Source: Nothopassalora personata (lineage: Eukaryota; Ascomycota; Dothideomycetes; Mycosphaerellales; Mycosphaerellaceae). Taken from it: a stretch of 64,000 bases of DNA. Location of the stretch: NCBI GenBank assembly GCA_033816765.1, contig CM066292.1, positions 496,001 through 560,000 of the forward strand, written 5' to 3'. The notes under the pieces are model-generated. The model was not told the DNA's origin. It was given only the letters and a program-made list of their open reading frames with translations, and searched no databases. The position numbers and the translations under genes were made by a program. Of the stretch, positions 40,601-52,619 are shown in pieces; position 1 is the stretch's first letter, and each line of letters begins with the position of its first letter.

Positions 40601-43040
40601 ACCTTATCTACTATCGTCCGCTGTCGATACGTAGGCTAAATGTCGATAACGCAGTCGCATTCCCTAAATGTAAGTACTCCTCTTCTCTAGTCGATTGTGC
40701 TTTCTTAACTAAGGTATACCTAATACTATGTTATGACTAGCTATATTAGTAACATCTAAGGTAATATTCTCGTAGTGCTGTTAGATAGCTAGTAGCAATA
40801 GTATCGTCTCCCATTCTACGCTAGGTAACGATAATCCGTTTACCGCGATTAACTCGTAACCCTATTTCTTCTTTAGGGTAGCGAACCCGTTTCTTCTTAC
40901 GAAAGACTCGGAGATGAAATTCCCCGCTACTCCTAAGTCGATCATAACACTAGTCTTGTGTCCGTTAACGATTGCTTATGTCTAGAGAACTGTATTTAAT
41001 GTCGATGCGTAAGCCTAAGTATTGTATAACTCCCTTTAGTTGCTTATTTCTAGGGAGCTAATCCTTTTCCTGAATAGTATGTAGTTCGCTATACTTCGTG
41101 CCTAGAGGCTTCGGCTAGAACCTATAGCCCGTTGCCCTATGTCTACACTTATAGTCTGTTACGTTCCTAGATCTTCTACGATTCTAAGTAGAGAGCCCGT
41201 ACATACTATACTACTATTCGTAGTTCGTTTAAGACGAAAGTTCCTACCGGTGTTAGGTATCCGGTATCCGTTATTTGGCTTCCTATAGGTAGTCGTTCGA
41301 TAACCGCTTTAGCTAAGTTCTTAGTATTGTTTATGGTTGGGTAGCCCTATACTATGCCCCTTATTATGTCGAGTGTCTTATCGAATTCGTTAGGGTTTAG
41401 GTATCGTTTCCCTAAGAACTTTAGTAGGAATTCTTCGTATCTTCGTTAGAGGTAGATAATCAACTAATAGAGTTTCTTTAGTGTATCTACCGTGAATGTG
41501 TATATTTCGTTTTCGTCGTTAGTGTCGCTCTCTTCTTCTTCGGACAAGTCCTCGCTTAACTCCTCCGGTACGTAATCTTCTTCGATAGTATCTAGTTTGT
41601 TTGTTTGTTGTTCTAGTACTAGTAACTAGCGTCCGTTCTATTCTAGATCCTAGTTTTCTTTATTATCGTTATCGAAGCAAGATTCGTCTATGTCCACTTC
41701 TTAGAGCTTGTTTTGTCCGTGCTAAGCTCCTAGGGTTCCTACTAGTTGTCGTAGCTAGTACCCTACGCCTAACTTAGCGTCGTAGTAGGTTTAACACGAG
41801 TCCTAGTAATAGAATCGCTAGTAAAGGCTTCCGTAACCGTGTCGAGATTCCTTCTTAACTTCATAGTTAACTCCTCATGCTATTATGCTGAACAATCTAA
41901 TAGTCTTTAATTATTAGTTATTCGGTAGTAGTGTATGTTATTAAACATAGCATCCTCCTCGTCCTTATAAGGGGTCTAGGAGAGGCGTCGTAACCCGGTT
42001 ACTATCCTTCTCCTCTACTCTCTAGGTATAGTTAAATTGTCGGGGTCTAACACTGCTCCTAGATTTACCTACCTTTAGTTACATTATATTGAACTGCTCG
42101 CGGCGCACCATATTTTTACCGCGGCAATCCCGCGCTATGTGGCCTTCCTTACTACAGGCATAGTATGTGAGTTTTCCTTTTCCTTTAAAGGGCTTTTCGT
42201 GGCCCCTACTCTTGTCGATCTTCCGTCCTCGTTAGGTAACGTCTAGTTCTATTAGCTGTGGTCTATAGTAGGGCTAGCTTTATCGTGAGAATTCTCCCTT
42301 CGTAATATATCCTCCTAAGGGTCTACGATCCGGAGCGTATCCTACTATACCTCCTACTTTAGAGTCGTGTTTCTTTTCCTAGTGTCGTTCCTAGAGCTAG
42401 TTATCGATGTTAATCGACGCCTTTATTAGCTCTTCGAGGTTAGTGATCCGTCCCCCGTATCTCATTAACTCGTCCTTAACGGAGTCCTTAAGTCCACGTC
42501 GGAACATAGTTATTAACGCCGTCTAGTCCCATCCGGTGATTTGTCCGTATTCTTCGAATTTGGCTGCATACTCTAAAGTAGACGTCCTCTACTTTAGGTG
42601 TTAAATGATTCGTATAGCCTGTTAGACTTCGTTCGAGGTTCTAAAGATTGATTTCATCTTTTCTTTAAAAAGGGTGTAGCTCCTAAACATTCCGGTAGGG
42701 TCTAATCGTCCTATACCTTCGAGGTATTCCTTAAGGTAGGGTTTAATCTAGTTCTACGCACTTCCGCGAAGGTACGTAATAGCGAAGATAGTTCTCTTGT
42801 TAGCATCGACTAGGTTGAACATAAGATACATATCTATCTAATTAATCCAGTCGTCGAACTTAGCCCTGTCTCTATAGAAGAGGTCTAGCTTAGTAGCCTT
42901 AACGTCGTTCTTCCTTAGAGTAGGCTCGTTATCGTTATTAGACTCATCGTCCTTCGTAGTAGTCTATTGTAGTAGCGCACGGCGGATGCTTCCTACTTTG
43001 CTAGGGGCGGGTGTTCCCCTACTAGCTGCTTAAGTAGCGC
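37612..43040 (-). pseudogene. Element 2 Gag-Pol
   Basis: From right to left: Gag (from about 43000), zinc knuckle at about 42115-42165 with most ligands preserved (one Cys read as Tyr), protease about 40900-41000, RT with Tyr-Met-Asp-Asp at 39859-39870, RNase H about 39050-39450, integrase about 38150-38900, chromodomain about 37690-37760 with the Lys-Gly-Tyr-Asp-Glu core. Stops are fewer than in the neighbouring elements but still disrupt the frame. Confidence 0.88.
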
Positions 43041-43061
43041 TTATCCTAAGGGCGTTTAAAG

Positions 43062-43422
43062 TGTTATTGTCTCGTTCTAGGGCTAGTCTTAGAGGAGAGA
43101 TAAGTTAAGTCACGTGGCGGTATTCTTTAGAGAGGCTAAAGTAAGCTAAGCGAAGATAAATGATAGGAATAAGAGTTGTATTCCAATTAGTGAGATAGTA
43201 ACATAAGTTGAACGCATTAGAACTATAAGGGTTTCTAGCGTTCCTAAATACAAAGGAGATTCGTAGATCTCGGTAATTAGTCTAATTAGTCTAAGCATAA
43301 GCAGTCTAATTAGTCTAAGCATAAGCAGTCTAATCGCTCTAAGTCTAAGCGCTTAGGCAGGATGAGTCACGTGTTCGTCTTATCGTTATAATTCTAGGGT
43401 CCCTAGGAATCATTCCGTAACA
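43062..43422 (-). repeat. Right LTR (5' LTR) of element 2
   Basis: 361 bp, aligning end to end with 36523-36883. The inner flank on the minus strand is CTTTAAACGCCC, the same non-tRNA primer-site sequence as in element 1. It keeps CACGTG at 43111-43116 and TGAGTCACGTG at 43363-43373. Confidence 0.93.
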
Positions 43423-44430
43423 CTTACCTCTAGGTAATTAAGGATCGACTAAGTAAGACCGTCGTTTTAGAAGCGATATCTACTATAAAGACCGAGGACT
43501 ACGCCGAAAGGTTTTTAGACTACTAGGTAAGATACTATAGCCTACCTTAAGCTATTACTAGTAACCGGGGTACTAACTAGACGAGTACCTTCTAGAAGAC
43601 CTTCTATCGTTTAACCGGTATAAAATAGAGGCTTAGCTCCGCTTACTACCTATAAACTAACGGAGGCCCGGAAAGATTAAACTAGGAAGTCTAGGCTTAC
43701 CTTCGAAACTATATTAACTATAAGTAGTCCGACTAGAAACGCTAGCCCCCTACGGTTTAACTTACTCTAAACGCGCGGTATTACGCTAGGCTAGGAATAA
43801 GCCCCTTCTTTACGGTATACGGATTCGAGGCACTATTACCCGTTTAGTTATAACCGGATCTAGAGACGTCTTAGCTAGACGCCGTGTAACGGGTAATGCT
43901 ATTCGTAGAAAGGATATAAAAGATTACGGACCTATATTAGGCAAGTTTAGCGGAAGCCGCCTAAAGATAGAAGGACTACGCTAACCGGGATAGGAAGCTC
44001 GTACTAATCTATCGTATAGACGATAAAGTTTAGCTAGATCTACGTAACTATATTACTATACGACTAAAGAAGAGTATCGACTATAGACACGCAAAGTATA
44101 CGGTAGCGGAAGTAATCTCGCCGTTATCTATACGCTTATCTAGGATCCCCGATAGAATCTACCCGGTCTTTAACCCTAACTTACTACGACCTACGAGCTA
44201 AGACCCCTTACCTAGATAGGAGATTAATAATAAATAGCCGGATCCTATTATAATTAAGTCTTACGAAGAGCAGTAGGTAGAAGAGATCCTTTACGCTAAA
44301 ACTAAGGCTAGAGATAGAGGCTAAGTACGTAAAGTCCTAGTAAAATAGACCGGATACTACGAGCCTATATAGGAACTATTAGGGTACCTCTCGGACATAG
44401 TAGCCGCAGATAACTTTAAGAAGAAATATA
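43423..44430 (+). pseudogene. Element 0 integrase core, C-terminal region and chromodomain
   Basis: It continues in frame from 36522 after removal of element 2 and one CTTAC copy. The integrase core continues with Arg-Leu-Ser-Lys-Thr-Val-Val; the second catalytic Asp of the Ser-Asp-Arg-Gly type now reads Asn, and the Glu in the Gly-Pro-Glu-Arg-Leu context survives. The chromodomain lies at about 44335-44425 with a Gly-Tyr-Tyr-Glu-Pro core. Chromodomains direct Ty3 integration to methylated histone H3 in related elements. Confidence 0.85.
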
Positions 44431-46041
44431 GTAACCTAATAATATATAACGGACCGAAGGAGGTATAGAATACGAAAAGAAGGGGAAAACGGCGAAAAGG
44501 TAAGGATTACTAGAGATTTAGCGTAGACACGTATATTAGGGAAAGGGTAGGCGGTTATTTTAAGTTAGGAAGTCTTTTATAGGAGATAGAGGGAAGTAAG
44601 AAGGTATAGGTAAGTTTAAGGACGTTTTATCTTAGCGGTATCCGCTATAAAAGTAGCGGAGCCCGATCCCTTTTAAGATAGCTATATACTATAATAGCCC
44701 GGTTACTGCCTACGCGAAAGATAACGGTACCCAAAGGCGAATTAGCGGAGGCCGAGGCCTAACGTACGCGGCGCTAGCCTAGCTAGAGGTCGCGTAGGGC
44801 GCTCCCGGGACTAAAGAGGCGATTAGCGACAGTTTTATAGCGGGGTCCGTAGTATATACGTCTACCTAAAGGTAAGCTAGGTATTAGCTATAGTACCTAT
44901 AACCTTAGCGGCGACCGTACCTAAAGAATTAGTAAGCGCGTATAAAGTAGCGGGGACTAGGGAAACTTACCGGGAGAGTACGCTAGTACGCTAGAGAGGC
45001 TTTAAAGCCTTCTAGGCTTTAAGGACGGCGTAGAGCTTAGTACAGGCGTCGTTGCTAAAAGACCGTAAGCCGGTAGAAAAGACGCGGAGGCCGCTAGGGA
45101 GGGTACTTACGCGCGGTTCTAGTTAGTAGCGCGGGTCTACTTAGCGTAGGCGGCGTACGTAAACTCCGGTCTAAAACGCGCGGTTAGCGATAGTTTTCCT
45201 CCGGGGTCTACGGAGTATATATATATCCTTATAATGCTTACGATTAGTATAGTAGGCCTAGTAGGCGTAAGCGGTAGCGCCCTAGGGATAATTAGCGGAC
45301 CCCGATAAAAAGGTAGCGGAGGCCGGTACTTATATACTAGGAGACGTAGTCTACGCTAGTAGTAGCGTAGGGAATATAGTAGATACGGCGTTAGGCTATT
45401 TTATACTACGTCCCGGTTAGAATATATCGGACTCCGTTTAAGTTTATTTAGACTTACTTAATAGTATAAATAGGAGATATAGTAGTAGTAGTTATTTCTA
45501 CTTACGGTATACTATTAGTATCTATCGGAACCCGTGGGGAAACGTCGGACCCCTAAGCTATAGGTAAGAGATGCTTATTCGTATACTCCCTAAGGCTAAG
45601 GACGCTAAGCTAGGGGGGGGCTACTTACGCTTACGGTAGGTAATAAGGAAAAGAAAGAAAGAAAAAGAGAACGAGGACCTAAAGATATATTCTAGGTTCC
45701 TATTGTTTATATATAATAATAACTATTGTTACTTAGTAGATAATAGTAAGCCTTATACTTACCTAGGTAATAATACTACGCCTTAACGTTAGTAGGGCTA
45801 GATAATAAGGAAGAGTAGCTCGGACGCTTCCTATTATAAGCCTAATAATAAGCGTCGCTATTAATAGGTTAGGACAATATAGAGTAATATTAGAAAGTAG
45901 CGCTAAGCCGTAGAAATAGCTAGGACAATAGGCTCCGGGGAGGACAATAGGGAACACCGGCGTAAATACGTATACGGACGGTATCTATCGGGCGGAACTA
46001 GGGCTAGAGGCGGCGAAGGGGGGAGGGGGGGTAGTATAAGG
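44431..46041. other. 3' region of element 0, GC-richer with degenerate internal repeats
   Basis: No LTR or gene was identified. A block containing TTAGCGACAGTTTTATAGCGGGGTC-type sequence at about 44822-44850 recurs at about 45181-45212, roughly 360 bp apart, and several GCGGAGGCCG blocks occur between. This may be the element 3' non-coding region or an unrelated repeat. Poly-G runs close it near 46015-46032. Confidence 0.45.
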
Positions 46042-46650
46042 GGCGGGCCCCTATTTCTTAGTATAGGCTACGCTTATGCGTCCGGGTTACTATCCGATAC
46101 CTTTTCTTAAGATAGCGTCTAACTTCCCCTTTCTTCTATATTAAACTTATTACATACCTTATAGAACTTTAGTATATACGTCGTTTACCCGTAACATTAA
46201 CTTCTAAATAGAGGTTACGAATAAGCTTAGTATAAGACTACTTTAGATTCTTTTATACTGCGTTAACAATACGCCGTATCTTACGACGCGACTATATCTT
46301 CTTAGGGCGGCTACTACGGTATACTAAGGCTATAGTACCTATCTTAGTAATGTTCTTAATTACGGTCTAGATAGTAGATTTAGGAATTTTCTCCTACTTT
46401 AAGATCTCGGTTAGTATATTACTAGAACGCTATGTCCTATATACCTAGGATCTTAACGAAGGACTTAACTTGTATCTAGCTACCCTGTTTACTAATATAG
46501 GCGCTAACGGAGTACGTAGTATTGCTATATAACAGTATTAAAGAAGAAAGGTAGAGAAACGCGTAAATGCGTCGCGTTATAAATAACGTAGCGGGCCGGA
46601 GACTTTAGCGTAAGTACTATAGTAGTTAGGGGACCGGTAAATAAATAGTT
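46042..46650 (-). mobile_element. Tc1/mariner transposase relic (N-terminal part)
   Basis: The minus strand encodes a helix-turn-helix region ending in Ser-Arg-Pro-Lys-Lys-Ile (a degenerate Gly-Arg-Pro-Arg motif) near 46290-46320, typical of Tc1-type transposase N-termini. The first 159 bp match 25406-25564. The catalytic domain is absent at the left, where element 0 sequence lies. It is heavily RIP-mutated. Confidence 0.6.
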
Positions 46651-47611
46651 ATGTAATCTTATGTTCTAGTACGTAAAGAATAGAAACTATATATTAATAT
46701 TAGTAGCTACTAGTACCTCTATATAATTCTATATCGTGGATTGCTACGCTAGCGTTAGTATAACGCGCTGCTATTATAGTAGCCCTTAGGGGTCTATTAC
46801 GCTATTACTATAGGTAGTATAGATAGTACTAATATGTACCTTGTTAGTAGATAGCTATAGTAAGGTACGTAGATCTATACCTTCTTTAACTATATTTAGT
46901 AGCTATAAAAAGCATTTATGCTTCTAAGGCGTAAGTAGCTTAGTAAGTCTATCTATAGGTATATTATTAGTACTAAGATACCGCATCTCGATATCTCCTC
47001 GGTACTCCCTTTAGCGGAGCTAGTAGTAGTAGATATTAATATAGCGGAGCTTAGTATTAAGCTTCTAGCCGTATTAGTTAATAAGTCTAATAGTCTATAT
47101 TTTATTATAATATAGATAGGTACGCTAGTTAAACTAAAGGTGTATCTCGTTAAAGATCCTATCCTATTATATAAGTTCTAATACCGCTTATAAGAGCCCT
47201 AGTAGCTCTACTTTAGTTAAGGACTCTATTACCGTAACTTAGTTAGTTACTTTATAGTCTATTAGTGTACTAAAGAGTATAAATACCTATCTAGATAAGC
47301 TAGTTCTATCTATACTTATCCTATAGGACGTATCTAAGGCTCTAAAGAATTTATAGTATAAACTAAGGTACTTAGGTTAACTATATAGGCTAGTAATGTA
47401 CTTACTAGGGCTATATATAAGGTATAAGTTCCTAGTCTCTAGAAGGTAGCGTAGGTACTAATTAGTAAGCTTTAAGTATATATCTATTAGCTTAGTTAGA
47501 TACTAGAAGAGTATAGATAAGGCGAAGGTAATATTAGGATAAGTATATATAGTAGTAAAGTTAAGAAATCTAATATAATATAAGTACGTAAGTATAGATA
47601 TTGCTATTAGT
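46651..47611. other. Unassigned RIP-mutated DNA
   Basis: CA/TG-depleted. A plus-strand frame near 47050-47340 reads as protein through RIP-type stops and contains Tyr clusters that may be former Cys of a zinc knuckle, but no family could be named. It ends at the target site of element 3. Confidence 0.4.
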
Positions 47612-48003
47612 TTTATAAACCTTATTTAATAATTACCTCTACTAGAGACTAGTTACGTTTATCGGATTCGGCTTCTTTAGAGAGTACGTAGATAATAGAA
47701 TAAGATAGGTAATTTACTAAGGAAGTAGTTATATTCTAATTAGAAAGGTTATAATATAAGGTAAAAGTCTTAAACTATAAGAGTTTCTAGCGTCCCTAAA
47801 TATAAAGGAGATTAGGCCCTAATCTATACTAATCTATTAATCTATTCCTTAGATTAAATAGAGTAGTAGATAAGTTCTTATTATAGTCCATTCTAATCTA
47901 TTAATATATTCTTTAGATATAGAGTATACTCTAGCGGCTATATCTACTTAACTATAGAGAGTCTAATTAGCCACTACGGGTTAGCTTAATCTAATCCGTA
48001 ATA
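47612..48003 (-). repeat. Left LTR (3' LTR) of element 3
   Basis: About 392 bp ending GTAATA (a RIP form of GTAACA). It contains repeated AATCTATTAAT blocks that also occur in the LTR at 63544, so the families are related. Confidence 0.8.
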
Positions 48004-48104
48004 CTATTCCCCTTTTAGCCTAGCTCGATATAAGCTTAGGTTATAATCTTACTACCTTAATCTTCTACTTATTCAAGTTGTTTATGTTTGTTTTAATATA
48101 CTAA

Positions 48105-48538
48105 AGGCTGCTTCTTCTTTAAGTACCTCTTATTATCTTAAGCTAGTAGAAACGATTAATAACTTTCGAAAAATAATAGTATAGTCTTATTCTAAGTATC
48201 GGGCGTATTCACGAGTATATAAGGTATACGTATTATCCGAGCGGGATAATAAGTACTTTTATTGTAACATCCGTTATGATATAAAAGTATCGCGACCCGA
48301 GTACGATCGCGTAATTGGTAAAAAGAAGTAACTATATAGGTAGATAAATAAAGCCCGCGAGGCTTAAGAGCGTACCCGCGAGGCTCTAAATACTACGTAT
48401 ATAAAGGAAGAGCGGTTACGTAGGTAGATAGAGCTCGTAGACTAGAGGGCTAACGAGGCTATTACCGTTAGGTTAGTAAACCTATTAGAGCTAGAGTAGG
48501 AAGAGTCGGTAGATTTCTACTTAGCTCCTAATACTTAG
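48105..48538 (+). pseudogene. Antisense Cys-rich plus helical frame, element 3
   Basis: Opposite to Gag-Pol, between the polypurine tract and pol as in elements 1 and 2. From about 48185 one frame runs to TAG at 48536 with internal TAA/TAG codons. A cluster of Tyr and Cys codons (about 48188-48280) gives the spacing x2-x6-x11-x2 for the first five positions; the sixth is displaced. The following part is Arg/Glu/Lys-rich and helical. The start codon is not clear. No tRNA-like sequence was found beside it. Confidence 0.5.
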
Positions 48539-48639
48539 GGCCTCCTTATTAACTAAGGTTGTAACGTCTCTTCTAACTTCTAGTCTTACGGTCTCCCTTC
48601 CCTTATAGGTTCCTCTAGCATTAGAAATACTCTATTAGG

Positions 48640-51600
48640 AGTAGTAGGTAGTTATTAAGATTTTCTTCTAGTTCCTAGGTATTTCCTCATTTATTATATT
48701 CCTTCTACTTAATAAGGTATTACTAACCTCTCTTATCTAGGATCTTTTTAACTTTAAATTTGTCTTCTACTTCTAGCTTAAAATGAAAGCTTTCCTAGTA
48801 AGGTGTTTTAGCGTCTACGGGTCCTAACCTAAAGATATAGAATACTAGATAGATTTTAGTGTTAGGTAGTAGTCGTAGGTGGTAGTTAGTTAATCGTATA
48901 ACTTCGTTAATAAGAAATAGTCCGATCTGAATATAATCTAGTTTCTTAGTCTTTCTTTCTATTCTAAGATTTCTTATACGTAGATAGACCTTATTCCCCT
49001 TCTTTAGTAGAGGTACTATTTTTCTTATATCTTACTATTATTAAGACAGTTTTAATTATATATCTTTAATTACCTTACGTATTTCTTTATACATTCCTTA
49101 AGAGTATCTATTATTACGATTACTCTTTTAGCTTATAAATAGGATCTAGGTGTTCCCAATAGGTTAGGTTTTTTACTAAAGTTTATATAGTATAGTATTG
49201 TGAAAGTTATCTCTAATTTATAGTCAATTAGTAAGATCTACGCTATTAGTAGTATTAAAACCTAGTTGTCGTAGGTATAGTTAATATAGTATTATAGGTA
49301 CTATTCTAGCGTCTAATGTATCGTCTTAGTTTATTTGTCTATTTCTAGATAATATACTATCGATAGCTACTATTTAATTGTAATTGTTTTAATAAGCGTT
49401 TTCTAGTAGTTTAATATAAATAGCTTATCTCTATCCGTTATAAACGTATAGGGGAATCCGTAGTATTGGATAAGTCTATCTAGTACGAGGTATCGGAGCT
49501 ACTCTATATTATATGTCTCTAATAGAGAAATAAAGTATACGTATTTCGTAAGTCTATTAAATATAACCAGTATTATATCGTATAAATGTTCTCTAACTTA
49601 GTTCTTTAACGGTAGGAGCTTCGTAATAAAGTCTATTATAACTTTATTCTATAGTTTCGTTAGTAGTGTCCTAAACTATCGGTAACTATATCTTACGTAT
49701 CTCGTACCCTTTTTCGTTAGTAGTGTACGTATTACTTAATATAGCGTAATACTTTTAGTCTTATCTATAGAAATAAGAAACTATACTATATTAGGTCTAT
49801 CGTTTCATTATTCTAGGGTATCTATAAGTTAGTCCGTCGTAATATTATTGTAGATACTCTTCTTCTTAATCCTTCGGTACTTAGTATTTTCCTTACGATA
49901 TAGAAAATTGTTCGTCCTTATCGCCTAATATCTATACGGTGTTATTAAACTCTCGTATATTAGTACTAAGACTTCCGTTAGGGTTTATCTTTAGTATCTT
50001 ATAGTAATACTAGTTCTTTTCCTTCTATATAGTTACTTCTTTAGCTTAGCGCGTCGGTACGGCTACTCTCTCTTCCCGGAGTATATTTAATCTCGACTTT
50101 ATACTATCCTAGTAGCTCTAACTAGCGGGCTTACCTTCGGGTAAGTTCTTTTATCGTTATAAAGTACGTAAGATTCTTATAGTTAGAAAGAATCGTTAAC
50201 TTTAATAGACTCTTAATATATGCTATCTAATATTATATAGTAGTAATATTAGCTAGAAGCTCTTTATTATAGATATCGTAGTTCTATTCCGCTATAGTTA
50301 TTTTCCGGGAGTAATAGGCTACTAGATGTCTTTACCTATCGTATATCTATATTAGATACGCGCCTATTACTATATTAGACACGCGCCTATTACTATATTA
50401 GACATATCGGTCTTAATGTAGACTTCCTTACTACTATTAAATAGTCGAAGCGTAGGGGCTAATACGTATTATTCTATAAGTCGCTTAAATGTATTAGTTT
50501 ATTCTTTTCCCTATTTCTAGTTAATGTCTTCTCTCGTAAGTATCGTTATTAGTACTACTATCTTTAAATAGTCCTTAATGAATTTCTAGTTATAATTGAC
50601 GAGTCTTAGGAATAATTATACGTCCTTAACTGTCTTTAGTTCTAGCTATTCTCTAATTGACTATATCTTCGTAGAGTCGATTATTATCCCCGTCGTACTA
50701 ATAATAAATCCTAAGAATTTAACTTCCTTCTTATAGAATTCGTATTTTCTAGGTACTATCTTAAATTCTAAACGCGTAAGCCGTTCGAATATATCTTAGA
50801 CTTATCTTATATAATGCTATAGAAATCTTTTCGTATAGACTAGTATATCGTCTATATATACGATAACGTATACGTCGAGTAGGTCTCTAGGTGTTTCGTT
50901 AATAAGGTCCTAGTAGGATATAGGTATATTAGTTAATCCTATTAGTATAACTAAGAATTCGTAAAGTCCGTATCTTATTCTAAAAGCGGTTTTCTATTCT
51001 TCTCCTTCTACTATCCGTATAGCGTAGAAGGCATCTCGTAGGTTAATCTTCGTATACTAGTCTAATCTAGTTAATCTATCTTACGCTTCTCTAATATTAG
51101 GTAGTAGATATTAGTTCTTAATCGTAATCTTATTTAACTTCCTATAGTCTTATATAAGTCGTAACTTCCTATTTACTTTTAGAACAAATATATATAGAGT
51201 TCCTATACTCGAGGTAGATCTTCTTATCTATCCTTTAGCTAGCTTTCCTTTTAGCTATTCTCGTAGAGTCTATAGCTCTTTCTTAGATATCTAATATAGG
51301 GGTCCCTATAGAGGCTCTTTATCTAGCTAAATATTAATCTTCTAATCCTATAGACGGTACTTAGGAAGGGCTTCTTTACCTCTCTCTACTTTAAAGAGTT
51401 ACGACTACTTACGATACTTCTTAGGAATACTTAACTCTAAGATATTAGTATCCTTTAATAGTACGTTACTTCTATTACTACTAGTAACTTTGTAATCCGA
51501 CGGCCCTACGCTAATATCTATCCCGGTTAAAGGTAGTTCTTCTATCCTTCTAGTTAGCGTAAGCTATATCTCGTCTAGGTATTTCCTTACCTTATCTACT

Positions 51601-51961
51601 AGTAAACGCTACTACTACGTAGGCTTAATGTTAATAACGTAATTGCATTCCCTAAGTATAAGTACTTCTGTCTAGTTTATTACTACATTATACTTTCGTA
51701 ACTAAGGTAAACCTAGTATAATATTATAACTAGCTATATTAATAATATCTCTAATAATGTTCTTATAGTACCGTTAGATAGCTAGTAGGAGTAATATTAT
51801 CTCGCGCTCTATACTAGGAAAGAATAATCTATCTACCGCGATTAATTTATAACCCTTCTTCTTCTTATAGTAGCAATCCTAAGTCTTATAATAAATGATT
51901 CGGAGATAAAGTTCCTATCTACTCTAGAATCTATTATAGTATCTATCTTATACCTATTAAC
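48640..51961 (-). pseudogene. Element 3 Pol (C-terminal portion)
   Basis: It holds a chromodomain at about 48670-48740, integrase about 49100-49850, RNase H about 50030-50430, RT about 50580-51200 with Tyr-Ile-Asp-Asp at 50847-50858, and the protease start. It closely parallels element 2 at 37690-40960 along the same strand. The frame stops at 51961, where the copia element entered with target TTAAC. Confidence 0.87.
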
Positions 51962-52208
51962 TGTTAAGTTGAGACCTAACAGGATACGTAGTTGGCAGCG
52001 GAGTGGAGTAAGAGATCAATCTTCAACTGGCTAATAGCCACAGGGCATGCAGCAATATATTAGGAACCAATGTGTTGATTGTGTTAGATGTCTATCTAAG
52101 CTAAAGGGGAGAGAAGGTGTCTTCCGACAAGCTAAGTTATCGTAGATACCTTAGGCTATTAGATTATAACCTAACTATTAGCTCCCCTTAAGATGCTACA
52201 TCTTAACA
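51962..52208 (-). repeat. 3' LTR of copia-2
   Basis: 247 bp, TGTTAAGT to CTTAACA, with short inverted ends TGTTAAG/CTTAACA. It differs from the other copy only by C/T and A/G changes that I could see. Confidence 0.95.
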
Positions 52209-52619
52209 CTCCTACTTATCTTACATAGGAGGTTATAGTCTGCTCTTCTCCTATTAGTAGTATTTGGACCTCTATAATAGGTTAAGCTAGCTTACAACCC
52301 TCTAGAAGTGTGGACTAGTCTTTGGCTTTATGAACCTATCTGCAACTATCTTAGATGTTGGGGTATACTTAATAGCAATAAGCCTTCTCTACTAAAGTTT
52401 CCTAACAGTATTGTAGGCAATGTTAATGTGCTTTAACTTGTTATGAACATGTGCATCCTTCACTAGGGTAAGGGTAGCTTAGTTGTCACCTCTTAATTAG
52501 ACTAGTCTTAAGCTTAACATAGTCTCCTAGTTTCTAGTAATCCTTGGTTGATAGGAATAGTCTCCTACTAACTCTAGACAGTCTATCTCCCTTAGTAGTA
52601 AAGCTAGGAATTGGGATTG

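Larger units (their letters stand above)
36523..43422 (-). mobile_element. Ty3 chromovirus (element 2), complete with LTRs, moderately RIP-mutated
   Basis: 6900 bp in element 0 integrase, with target duplication CTTAC (36518-36522 and 43423-43427). Both LTRs are 361 bp and end TG...CA. Gag-Pol is on the minus strand. On the plus strand, next to the left LTR, lie a Cys-rich frame (36957-37507), a tRNA-like sequence (37532-37606) and a hairpin plus T6. It retains more CA/TG than element 0, and its RT box Tyr-Met-Asp-Asp is intact, suggesting fewer or later rounds of RIP. Confidence 0.92.
25565..46041 (+). mobile_element. Ty3 chromovirus (element 0), host of two nested insertions
   Basis: A plus-strand Ty3 element whose parts lie at 25565-29087, 36065-36522 and 43423-46041. 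Elements 1 and 2 sit inside its integrase. Order: Gag, zinc knuckle, protease, RT, RNase H, integrase, chromodomain. Its LTRs were not recognised; the left boundary falls directly at Gag next to a Tc1 relic and the right boundary is placed at the second 159-bp Tc1 segment. It is heavily RIP-mutated, with the RT box reading Tyr-Ala-Asn-Asn. Confidence 0.75.

Noticed and set aside
45763..45957. 64-codon minus-strand ORF that looks like a membrane segment
   Set aside because: RIP-mutated DNA biases antisense frames to Leu/Ile/Tyr; no start context, homologue or neighbour supports it.
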